The notes below the pieces were generated by a model. That model worked only from the letters and a program-made list of their open reading frames with translations, was not told the DNA's origin and did no database searches. Position numbers and translations under genes: made by a program. Below, one piece after another: positions 1-9,583 of a DNA stretch of 17,524 bases. The DNA is from Rodentolepis nana (Eukaryota > Platyhelminthes > Cestoda > Cyclophyllidea > Hymenolepididae): contig UZAE01000852.1 of assembly GCA_900617975.1 (NCBI GenBank), forward strand, positions 1 to 17,524. Direction: 5' to 3'. How positions within the stretch are numbered: the first letter of the stretch is position 1; every line of letters starts with the position of its first letter.

Positions 1-360
1 TAGACTTACCTCCACGTGGTGCACCCTGGGTAACGTATACTCATACGGCGAAAAGTCTATTACCTGGCAGTTGACTTCAAACTACCATGACCCCAATGTA
101 TGCCATATTCGTCTACTTTCACAGTACTCATCCCACTTTTTTTCCACCTTATCTACCTTCGTCTTTGAAACACTCTTCTGTCCCTCTCCCCCTCTTGAAT
201 TTTTTACACTTTGATGTTCCTTCCCCTCTGTGAAGACTGAAGTCAACTAAAGGGCTAATGATAACAATCAAAACGCCTGCCATTTGATATAATAATAAAA
301 GTAAACTTTCTTCACCCATCATCTCGGGAAATTGTGCAGCTGATCTCTGACGTGAGACCT
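1..360 (+). repeat. Dispersed repeat, copy 1 (may extend left of the window)
   Basis: It aligns with 15980-16303 in the same orientation. The best core is 10-46 against 15989-16025: 37 bases with two mismatches, containing GTGGTGCACCCTGGG and AACGTATACTCATAC. Similarity continues with CAGTTGACTTC, ACTTCAAACTACCAT, TATGCCATATT, ACTTTGATGTTCC and AGTCAACT, and more weakly to CTGACGTGAGACC at 347-359. The repeat contains no ORF and no clear Pol III A/B boxes. The family (LTR fragment, TRIM, SINE or MITE) cannot be told from two diverged copies; the left end is cut by the window. Confidence 0.8.
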
Positions 361-1860
361 TGAGAATGATGTTCCACTATATTATGTTTAGACTAACCTT
401 TTCCTTAAAGAAAGGACCAATGGATCTGGTATTCGGCATCAAGAAAGCGTTTGCGTTTGTAACCCCCTTGGCAGAGAGGGTTAAACGTATTCCTCTCTCT
501 CTGCTAAAGCTACCTTATTTGGTGATTACAATTCACTTTGTTGAGTATTTCTGTTTTAATAAAGTGGAAAGTGCAAGATTTGCGAGGAATAATTGAGTTC
601 TTTATGCGTTTCATGGTACCTAATGGCCCAGAAGAAGTATTGATGCAAGTAAGTAGGGTACTAAAATTGAAATCCTTTTTTTTGTCAATTGGACTTATTT
701 TTCAATTACGAAAGAGGCCGTGGTCCTAAGTCAAAGACACGTAAATCTGGAGTTGGTCTTAAGGAAAAGCGTAGTAGAATATTGGATTCATGGCGCAGTT
801 TATACAAAGAATAACGGGGGCTTTCTATCGTATTTTAATGTATCTCGAGACAAGCAACAACTCACAATTTTTCAGTCCAATGGGGCCGAAAAAGATTAAC
901 CAACCGGATTTTGAAAATGCAGCCAGGTTTTTTTCATTTCCTTTTTCACAATACTTAATTACATGAGCAGTTCCAGCGTTCCAAAATCGAATTTCGTAAA
1001 TAAGTCAGTCAGATTGGTGAACGAAATCTCATTTTTTGGATAGGAATGTCAAGTCCGAGAGGTTCGAGCTTTATTCTTCTGCTGTTAAAATGACCCTCTG
1101 CTAATATTGACATTGGTAATGTCCATTTCTCCCTTGGAACAGTAACCCTGTCAATTGAACTAACACATCATTTTCTTTTCCATTGATATTCTCATAGCGC
1201 CGACAACTATGCACTTCACTGGTTACGATGGACTTCTCCTGAGGTAGATGGACACATATCTATCCGATTTAGCTATTCTGCTCAAAAACAAAGACCAATG
1301 TGCGTTAATTACGACCAAGGGTAATGAAGACGGGCCAATAATCATGGGAGCATGATCAACTTTAAAGATCAATTTGCTTCCACTACAATTTCACACCCTA
1401 CTGTCTTTAAGACTGTGTATATTAGATGAGGATGACTCAGAGGCTAATGAAACCGCAATCACAGGTGTTGAAGTGGAAATTATTTGAATTTCAGAACGTT
1501 TACCTTAATCTTCAATGCTTTCTCTTTCACTGTAACCCTCTACAAACCATTATTGGTGACATTCATTAGATCAAATGAACTTCATTCTATTAAATCCTCA
1601 TTTAAAATAAGAGGTGTCTTCTCAAACTAGATATGGCTAATTCGGGTGGTAGATATTTATTTTGACTTATAAACTTTATATCTTTTCGTAATTGCATTTA
1701 ATTGCATTTCATATATTTTTAATGGAAAATCCTCTGATATGTCCTCTGAGGACAGACTTGGACTATGAGAGAAACCGCACGGCCGAGAAGTCGATGTATC
1801 AAGGGCTAGAAGTCAGGGGATGAACGACACGTCTTCGTCTTCCAGTCTGTCAGCTATTGC
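361..1860. other. Intergenic, no supported gene
   Basis: AT-rich sequence without a recognisable protein, RNA gene or repeat. Short open frames exist (for example 360-596, 538-729 and 657-899 on the plus strand), but none resembles a known family, and they overlap one another in different frames, as chance frames do. Confidence 0.6.
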
Positions 1861-1866
1861 TTTGCA

Positions 1867-1905
1867 CCCTCCTTCCTCCCCTTCCCTCCCCCCCCTCCCC
1901 CCACC
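1867..1905 (+). repeat. Pyrimidine (C/T) tract with G-quadruplex potential on the minus strand
   Basis: C-runs of 4, 3, 8 and 6 bases at 1878-1881, 1884-1886, 1888-1895 and 1897-1902 are separated by only 2, 1 and 1 bases. The minus strand therefore has four G-runs with very short loops, a strong G4 motif. The tract sits inside a 67-codon serine/proline-rich open frame (1820-2023) that I regard as a by-product of the tract's composition. Confidence 0.7.
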
Positions 1906-1910
1906 TTGCA

Positions 1911-4080
1911 AAAGAAAACATTTCACCTTTCCAGGCCCAGTAACAAGGCCCCACAAACAAAACCTCATTTTTGACTTTCTTAATTCGTGTGATGGACGAA
2001 AACTGCTAAATGATGAGGGATAGAAAGCTTCACTTTGTAATCAATAAAAGGAAAACTTAAATGTACTAGTGGCAATTCGTAGCCAATGACAAAAACGAGC
2101 TCTGGAGCGGCTCTATTATCCAGTCTTTTGAAATTGTCTTCTACGCTAAGACAGAGTTATACCGGTCAATGAAAAGCAGAATTACAACATATGTTCGCAA
2201 ATGCCAATTTTTTGAGAACCAATAACGGGAAATCCCTTGCAGACATCTTTACAATGGAGGCTAGGCTTTAAATACTCATGCAATGAAAACCTTACAAACA
2301 GAATGTCGTTTTACACAGTCGGATTCATGTGGGAGCTGTTCACTTCAGAATCAAAATAATTAAATTTCATAGTTAACTTCGAAATCCTCTGTAGCTTGAA
2401 TCTTGAAAATCACCCCTTCTTAGCCCAAATCGCTCCACTGACGCAACATTTGATTTGGTGAGGAATTTACTTATAACTGTTCATTCAAATTATTGATTAA
2501 ATGCTTTTTCCAATCCACATTTTGCAGATAATGTGTAAGTTACGCCTAAGTGAGAGGTCAATCTTTCTCAAGAGGGAGTGTCACAAGGGAGGTTGGTCAA
2601 GTGATTCATTTCCTAGGATCAAGGTCAAATTTTTAAATTGGTTTAATACCAATTTATCCTTAAGGTATTTAAAGGGCATGCGATTGGGGAGGTGTAGTCA
2701 TCTCATATGCCATAATTTCTACATGGTATAATTCAAAGAATTTAAAAATTGAAATAAATAATTTTCATTATTAATTCAGTTATATCCAGCAGTTAGAACA
2801 CAAATACTTTGAGCTGTGCACTTCACCATAAAAGAGTTAATGAGCACACATCTCTGTAGGAAAGACCATGGTTGGACAATTCATGGGCTGGATCATTTTT
2901 TTGCTAAATTGTACACTACGAAAGAAGCCATAATGGAACAATGCATTGAAGACTCTCTCCTTTGCAAATAGAAGTGAAATAAGTGGACATTCATTAGGAA
3001 TAACTGAAATTAACTGGCTGACTGTCCTGATGAAATGTTGAAGAGACCAGTCATGAAGTTTGAGGACACCTATATTTAGATGAATAATGCTTACCTCATT
3101 TTCAAATTCGTCCTTCTACTTTCCACTGATTTAAAACTGAATTGCTTACTATCTCTTTGTATTCAAATGTTTCCTTAAGGGGTAAAAGTTCAAATAGAAA
3201 AGTAAATAGGTATTCCAGAGTCGCCACTTGGAATCCCACTTTTGGAACAAGGTAAACCAAAGCTAACTAAGTTCCACGACTTTTGTTGCGAATAATAATA
3301 TGAAATATATATTTTCTGATATAAAATAAACTTAGGAAATGACTGGGTGTAATATAGATCCGGGTAACAGAATTCCATATCATTCAGGAAAGGCTTATTG
3401 CAAGACAAGGCATACATCGGCATGCCTATATCAGACTACTTGGGCTGCACAAGTGATCACTAGACATCGAAATTATGATTATGACATTCTCATTGTTATG
3501 GGTAAACTCCTAAACGTTTCATGAAGTTCTCCATCGGAGTTTAAGCAATCTAAGCTCTAAATCACATAACGGTCTGAGTTCAACCTAAACTAATACCTTC
3601 AACTTCTTTTCATTTGCAATTTCTCCCACTTACCTTCCCATTTATCATGTCTATTCCTGGTTAATCCCTTTTAACCCTTTAACGCCCTTAGGACTGTATG
3701 GCCCTCTTTCAAAATAAGCTCCACTGGAACTAGACTCCTAATAGAAGACGCTATTACCGTTTGAACCATGTTCAATACATGTCCATAGCCTTCGCCTGAT
3801 ACCAACAAAACTCATCACGTCGGAGTACACACGTGAGTACATTTTTCAAAACGTAATTCGTATGTTAATGGGTTAAAATACTATATTACTGACGTGCTAC
3901 CCATTTCCTAGTCTTTTTAGCGCCATAATCTTATGCTTATCCCTTTATAACCCGTGAATAAGCACAACAGGAGAAGCTCCCTTAACCATTTCAAAATATT
4001 CGCAAGGAATTATACGGTAGAAGAATTTGCATGTGACGATTTCAGTGACCTACTAGACTCGACATTTATATAAACAGACG
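1911..4080. other. Intergenic, no supported gene
   Basis: Sequence downstream of the dynein 3' end. I see no domain, RNA gene, tandem array or further copy of the dispersed repeat. Open frames at 2501-2731 (plus), 3190-3423 (minus) and 3339-3524 (plus) give no recognisable protein; the last two overlap on opposite strands. Confidence 0.6.
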
Positions 4081-4082
4081 AA

Positions 4083-4103
4083 TTTATTCCCAATAATTTT
4101 ATT
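4083..4103 (-). terminator. Two AATAAA polyadenylation signals of the dynein gene
   Basis: On the minus strand, AATAAA occurs at 4103-4098 and again at 4088-4083, about 63 and 78 nt past the stop codon. Cleavage would be expected roughly 10-30 nt further on, giving a 3' UTR of only about 80-110 nt. The spacing and duplication make these believable signals; transcript ends cannot be seen from sequence. Confidence 0.7.
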
Positions 4104-4165
4104 ACTAGAATAAATATTACTTGATAGTTATAAGTAGAATTTATGTGTGAAAATCGCCGGCGCAC

Positions 4166-7100
4166 TTAAACTTGAAGGATGATAGCCACACCGCCAAGCA
4201 CCCATTTCGCAGGTCTCGCTTTCGTTGCCAGATTAAATGTCCATACGTAAGTGGGTCCTCGACTTTTTGTTTTATAGACAGGACAGGCGTAAGTTCCTCG
4301 AATGTTTGCTTTGTCTACAGGCACCGCTTTGATTAATGCAATCGGTAGGGCAGCGACCAACTCTCTTGGTTTCGATTCTGCTAAAATGCCAGCTTGGATG
4401 TCCCACCTAGCCCCTTCTACATACAACGCATGGACATAAGCTCCATCTCTAGGGGGTCCAGTTAATTCTTCTCGAAGTAGCTTTCTCGTTACTTCCACAC
4501 TCAACGTCATTCTATCCAACGGCCATTCATTCTTCCTTGCCATTTGTTGCATTATAGCAGTAAGGAAGGACTGTGGATTAAATAATCCACCAAGCCAAAT
4601 AGCACTCGGTAGAGATGAAAAGTCAGTCACCCATATCTCAAGTTCTCTGGCACGAACAATCAAATCCGCATACCAGAGTCCAAGAGAATAAAGGCTGGGA
4701 TAAGCCTTAGCTGTCCAAGAATTCGGAACTGTATCAAAGAACAAAGCACTCTGCAGAACGTCCATTTCAGCACTGATGGTTAACTCACCTTTCAATCCTA
4801 GGGACAGCTCTTTAAGAGAGCGTGAAATCTCCCTGATTAAAATATTCATACGATGACATTCTTGAAGAGCAACAACTGCAAATGGTGTTCTTTCTTCAGG
4901 CGGAACTCGAGATTGAATATCTTGCATGTTAAAAAGCTCCGGAAGTCTTCCAAGAAAATCATCAAGAATTGCTTGAACCTTGCTCTCTGCGGTGCTTCCT
5001 TCTTGATCTCCCTCAGCACCTTCTCTAGGCATCATATCAAGTAGTCGACTGAAGAGCTTTTCGGACTCGACTGTTAGAGTACCAATCTCAGCATTTGGAT
5101 GCATGCCATAGAGATAGGGTGATTCTGGAGGAAGTTTTTCATCCACATACTTATGATAGCCATGCAAGTCTGAATTTGGAGGAACTTTAAATCCTGGCGC
5201 TAAGAGGTGATCTCCATCTAACATACTTTTGGCTAAATAGTCTTCCAAATAAGTCTTACAGAGTCGTCGGTCCCAGTCATCAGTTATATGCCCACCATAC
5301 ATTATGTCACCAAATAAGTAACGAAGCCCTTCCCAAGGGACCTCATTATTTACCTCAAGATAATTGTACAATACATCGATACTGATAGTCAAGTCACCAT
5401 TGTTGAAGGGGTAGATGCGATTCCACCCCTGCGGGCCGAACTTCCTCCGTTCACAAACTGCAGCATGAAAGTAGCAGAGAGTAAATAGGATCATTTTGAA
5501 TTCATTCTTCTTAGTACACATCTCCAGAGTTACTTGGGAGATATTTCCAAGAGCCCTGTGAATATTTGCCAGCATACCAGTTGGAGGTTCATTTGTAATC
5601 TTAATGGAGTTCTCTAGCACTCCTTGTGGAATAACATGAGATTCCGGTGAATTGTCAGGTTCAGCACTTATGAATACCCGATAATCTTTGTGCGCCCCCT
5701 CCATTAACTCTTCTAAATGCTTCTCAAAAGTTGGAAGCCATTTCGCAACAAGATGAACATTTTGAAGAATAATCCAGTGTCCTTCTCTGGCTGACAGTTG
5801 CATAGCTTCTTCAGCAATAACCTCCTGACCCTGGCCTAGAGAGATGTTGTGGAAATTTCTTTTTTCGCTTGTGAAGCCCAACTGTCTTCCAAGAGCTTCA
5901 ACGTCCTTCAACGGGTCCACACCTGGTGAAAGGATGAAGAAAATCGGTGTTGCTGGTCCCGACTCCTTAAAAGATTCGGCAAAGGGCAGGCTGCTTCCCT
6001 CAATATAAACTTTGCCAAGATTTGCGGAAACAAAATTTCTTACTGCATGAAGCATTCGATCTGGTCTTAATGCACGAAGAATGCACAGGCGTTGCAAATT
6101 CGACTTATTCTTCCAATCCTGCGGAAGTTGTTCATTTTCTGGCTTTTCGCTATCTACAATCTTCTTCCAACGTTTAGCAGATCCTTCGATATCTGAGTCA
6201 AGGTTGCTAAAAGTTTCCAAGGTTGTTAAAGACTTGATTGCACCCCAGCCAATATTTGTGATGAAATCGACTGGACTAGTCACATTCGGTGTTATGGGAA
6301 AACGCAGGAGGTAATCCAACTCTTGAAAGTCTACTTCTCCTCGAGCTTGGCAGATTCGAAAAGCAACCTGAGCTGTAAAAAGAAGTTTATCCTTTTCAAA
6401 AAGACCTCTAGATGTGTAGATGTATACAGAATACGTCACTGAGTCGATGATATTTCTGACACGAACTTTGACGTCGTCAGATGAATTAGCGCGATTCATA
6501 GCAGTATCAAAGACAAAACCAAACGCTTTGAGAGAAAACTGGTACATTGGATTGATTTTGCTCAAATCACTAATGATGAAATAGAGCATTGCAGCTCGGA
6601 CACAAGCAGGTCGGTAGATTTCTCGCGCTGTGTTTATCTGCTCTTCCGTTACCTTTGCTTGCACAACTTTATCTTGAATTTCAGCAGCAGTTCGTTTATT
6701 AGTCTCAAGATTCTCAACCAAAGCATAATCACCCAGGAAATTGCCCTCAGCTTCCGATAATTTGGCCAAGAGAGCATCCTCGAGGGTTTTCAAGGTAATT
6801 TTGAATTCATTCTGCTGCCTAGTAAGGTCTGATCTCAAAGTCTCTAAGTCGGGCCTTTCTATACGTACAATATTTGCCAGCAATTGATCCTCAAGACCAT
6901 CACGAGTAACTGTAAAATTAATCAAGGTGGTTTGAGCCTGCAACTCGGGTGCATAGTGAGGATTCGATAATTTAGTTTGCAAAATTAGCTTAAAGTTTGG
7001 ATTATAATCTATTTCCTTTCCTCCCAACCGAATTGCTGTTCCTCGTTTGATTGTATTCCTACTAATTAGAGGTTCAAGGATTGGATCGATAGCTAAATCA

Positions 7101-9583
7101 ATATTTTCAATTAGTACAGTTTCGCCAATAGAAACTGCACGTTCAATTAAATCTAGGTATCCCTTCTGACCCAAACGAATGGACTTTAGATCTTCTCCAT
7201 AGCGTGTTTTGATCCATTTTAAGCCCTGAAGTTGAGGATCGACAATAAGTGGCCATCTTTCAGCAGCGATTACGATGGCAGCATTTTCAACCGAGAATTG
7301 ATCACTTGGCAGACCCTCATTGTTCCATTTAGCTACCAGAGCATCATCAACTAATAAAGTTAGTGGATCAAGATTAGCAGTGATTGGAATTGTAGGCTGA
7401 AGGGAATCTAAGCACGGCTTCCATAATTTTTCCAACAAATGAGACCGATATTTTTTAGTAAAGTAACCGAGATAGGACAGAAATGCTGCTGTTATAAGAA
7501 CATCCCCAGGAAGACACGAGGCGTGAGCCTTGTGTTCCTCAATTTGTTGCGACCAACGGAGCTTTTCGGAGGCGAGTCCACCTACGAGACGATTAGCCAA
7601 ATCAATAGTCCTTTTCGTGTTATCTGCTTCGTCTTGGCATTTCTGTTTTTCAACTTTCGCGTTTTCAAAATTGGCCGTTAGTTCAGCTAACTTGTCTTCC
7701 AATTGCGCTATCTTTTCTCGGATTCCAATAAGTGCATCTGTGGCACTTTGGAGCTCCTTGTTAGCTTCATCTAGGGCATCTCGTTTAGGCTTAACGACAC
7801 AAAAAACTTCATGAAATTTTACAATATTTATAACCCAAGAACAAAGCCCAGCGGCAGCCAGTGATTTACTGCGAACAAATTTCGGGTCAAATTCGGGATC
7901 TTTAAGATATTCCGCAACAGCCTTAAGAGAGTTTTCGTGCATGTTTTCCTTGTCGTAGTTAATTAAATTATCAAGAAATTGGTCTATCTTTCCCATCATT
8001 CCAGCTTTAGCAGCCTTCCAACTTCGATCTTTGGGAACTTTTCCTCGAGGGGCCAAGAGGCAGGAAACTGCAGCTACAACTTTTACAACGGCCGGTGGTG
8101 GTGTTCCAAATGATTTCATTTCTGTGAGATTATTCTTATTCAAAGTATTTAAAGCTTCTTGGGCTGCTAGAAGAGCTGGTTCGGCTTTCGCTAAATCTGC
8201 CTCACATTCTCGCTGCTTTACAGAAACTTCTGCGCGAATCTTTGCCACTCTTTTCTCTTCTTCATCGGCTACAGCCTTTTCAGCAACCACTTTATCAGTC
8301 TCTGCACTGACGATGGCTAAGAGCTTGTTGGCATCTTCATTTTTTTGACCTAACTCAACTTCCTGGCTGGCGAGTCTTGCTTTCAGATCATCAACTTGCT
8401 GGGCGGTACTTCCTAACTTCTCAAGACCGTTCTCTAAGCGTGTTATTTTGCCCTTTATCTCTTGATCTCGTTTATTTAACATACTTTTATAGAGATGAAT
8501 CTGCTCGAGGAATGACTTTGGAGTGGTATAGTTGTAGCGTCTCTCATTAGCTAAGTAGTCCTTGCTGATATCATTCACTGTCCGATGTATGTGCGACATG
8601 AATGTTGATACTGGCTCATGTAATGAAGGATCAAGCAACTCAATTTCAGAAACAAATAGTTTCGCAACAGAAAGTAAAGCCTCTTCAGGCCATTCATGGA
8701 ACCAGTCAATGCTAGTACAGTTCACAAGAGCTGGGAAACGTCTGGAACGAATTCGAAGCTTCGGACCAACGGGAGAGAAACAGAGAACCACCTTAAGGTT
8801 TCGTCTAACTTTGTTAATAAAGAATTGCCAACAATTCTCTCGAGTATTCAGAATACCTGCTGCTTTAGTCTCAGATTGAACAGCAGAAATAATCTCTTCC
8901 ATCTCATCGTCTGCAAAAAGATCGGGAATATCTCCGGAAGCCAAGAGGTCATTAATCACAACGAGGAACTTTTCGTCTAGAATTTGGGCATCAGTTAGAA
9001 GGAGGACAGTGCCTACATTTTTAAGCCCAGATTTACGATAGAGAAGAGCTAAATCAGCTTTTAGATCGCTGACTGAATAGCCTTTCTTAGCCACAATTTG
9101 GAAGACTTCAAGAGAACTTATGAAAGCAGCAAGACGAGAAAGGGACTGCTTTCCAGAACCACCTATTCCAATAAGTAGAGCATTTCCTCTTGGAGATTCT
9201 AGAATGCGATCAATTCGTAGAATATGCTGAATAGCATCTTCAAACAAAGCTAAATGCATTGCCGCATTCATCTCATTATAATTATTTAAAGCATCATCGA
9301 GAAGTTTCGCAAGACTTGTTTTCGATTCAACGGGAAGATAGCGAGGATCACCAAATCCTTGAATGAAATGACAGTAAAGGAGAGGTTCCGCAAATATGAC
9401 ATCTTCCTCAATAGTCACGTCTGTGAATTGCTTGACAACAAAGTCACGGATTAGTTTATTGAATACTGTTTGGTCTGTAGAGTCAACTAATTTGTCAGCA
9501 TAAACACGTTCTGTTTCGTGAATCCATAAGCGAATAAAATCTATCGGGGTCTTCAAACACTCATTTTTAGAGAATAGGAGACC
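4166..9583 (-). CDS. DNAH9: Dynein exon F: AAA4, stalk/MTBD, AAA5, AAA6, C-terminus (single terminal exon)
   Basis: 5,418 nt without an intron: 1,805 residues (1429-3233) plus TAA at 4168-4166. The AAA4 P-loop [12 protein letters not shown] is at about 9169-9149. The antiparallel stalk coils flank the microtubule-binding domain (about 8150-7790; [10 protein letters not shown] and [13 protein letters not shown] are its recognisable ends). [14 protein letters not shown] starts the strut/AAA5 side, [16 protein letters not shown] is AAA5 (near 7258), [18 protein letters not shown] and [14 protein letters not shown] are AAA6 (near 5943 and 5777), and [33 protein letters not shown] and [12 protein letters not shown] form the C-terminal domain. 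The end, CPVYKT...[11 protein letters not shown] with final LQV, is the standard complete terminus. The frame is intact throughout. Confidence 0.97.
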   Translation of the reverse strand, partial: GLLFSKNECLKTPIDFIRLWIHETERVYADKLVDSTDQTVFNKLIRDFVVKQFTDVTIEEDVIFAEPLLYCHFIQGFGDPRYLPVESKTSLAKLLDDALNNYNEMNAAMHLALFEDAIQHILRIDRILESPRGNALLIGIGGSGKQSLSRLAAFISSLEVFQIVAKKGYSVSDLKADLALLYRKSGLKNVGTVLLLTDAQILDEKFLVVINDLLASGDIPDLFADDEMEEIISAVQSETKAAGILNTRENCWQFFINKVRRNLKVVLCFSPVGPKLRIRSRRFPALVNCTSIDWFHEWPEEALLSVAKLFVSEIELLDPSLHEPVSTFMSHIHRTVNDISKDYLANERRYNYTTPKSFLEQIHLYKSMLNKRDQEIKGKITRLENGLEKLGSTAQQVDDLKARLASQEVELGQKNEDANKLLAIVSAETDKVVAEKAVADEEEKRVAKIRAEVSVKQRECEADLAKAEPALLAAQEALNTLNKNNLTEMKSFGTPPPAVVKVVAAVSCLLAPRGKVPKDRSWKAAKAGMMGKIDQFLDNLINYDKENMHENSLKAVAEYLKDPEFDPKFVRSKSLAAAGLCSWVINIVKFHEVFCVVKPKRDALDEANKELQSATDALIGIREKIAQLEDKLAELTANFENAKVEKQKCQDEADNTKRTIDLANRLVGGLASEKLRWSQQIEEHKAHASCLPGDVLITAAFLSYLGYFTKKYRSHLLEKLWKPCLDSLQPTIPITANLDPLTLLVDDALVAKWNNEGLPSDQFSVENAAIVIAAERWPLIVDPQLQGLKWIKTRYGEDLKSIRLGQKGYLDLIERAVSIGETVLIENIDLAIDPILEPLISRNTIKRGTAIRLGGKEIDYNPNFKLILQTKLSNPHYAPELQAQTTLINFTVTRDGLEDQLLANIVRIERPDLETLRSDLTRQQNEFKITLKTLEDALLAKLSEAEGNFLGDYALVENLETNKRTAAEIQDKVVQAKVTEEQINTAREIYRPACVRAAMLYFIISDLSKINPMYQFSLKAFGFVFDTAMNRANSSDDVKVRVRNIIDSVTYSVYIYTSRGLFEKDKLLFTAQVAFRICQARGEVDFQELDYLLRFPITPNVTSPVDFITNIGWGAIKSLTTLETFSNLDSDIEGSAKRWKKIVDSEKPENEQLPQDWKNKSNLQRLCILRALRPDRMLHAVRNFVSANLGKVYIEGSSLPFAESFKESGPATPIFFILSPGVDPLKDVEALGRQLGFTSEKRNFHNISLGQGQEVIAEEAMQLSAREGHWIILQNVHLVAKWLPTFEKHLEELMEGAHKDYRVFISAEPDNSPESHVIPQGVLENSIKITNEPPTGMLANIHRALGNISQVTLEMCTKKNEFKMILFTLCYFHAAVCERRKFGPQGWNRIYPFNNGDLTISIDVLYNYLEVNNEVPWEGLRYLFGDIMYGGHITDDWDRRLCKTYLEDYLAKSMLDGDHLLAPGFKVPPNSDLHGYHKYVDEKLPPESPYLYGMHPNAEIGTLTVESEKLFSRLLDMMPREGAEGDQEGSTAESKVQAILDDFLGRLPELFNMQDIQSRVPPEERTPFAVVALQECHRMNILIREISRSLKELSLGLKGELTISAEMDVLQSALFFDTVPNSWTAKAYPSLYSLGLWYADLIVRARELEIWVTDFSSLPSAIWLGGLFNPQSFLTAIMQQMARKNEWPLDRMTLSVEVTRKLLREELTGPPRDGAYVHALYVEGARWDIQAGILAESKPRELVAALPIALIKAVPVDKANIRGTYACPVYKTKSRGPTYVWTFNLATKARPAKWVLGGVAIILQV

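Noticed and set aside
1061..1069. GGTTCGAGC, like a tRNA/SINE B box.
   Set aside because: No A box at the right distance and no cloverleaf arms around it.
1690..1709. Two tandem copies of AATTGCATTT.
   Set aside because: Only two 10-nt units in AT-rich DNA; too short to be a meaningful satellite or CRISPR-like array.
1820..2023. 67-codon Ser/Pro-rich open frame followed by AATAAA at 2042-2047.
   Set aside because: The composition is explained by the pyrimidine tract it contains. There is no known domain and no sign of splicing or upstream gene structure; the polyadenylation-like signal is common in AT-rich DNA.
4853..8980. Several plus-strand open frames of 63-105 codons opposite dynein exon F.
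   Set aside because: They are antisense shadows of the 5.4-kb coding exon: no domains, no splice or polyadenylation context.
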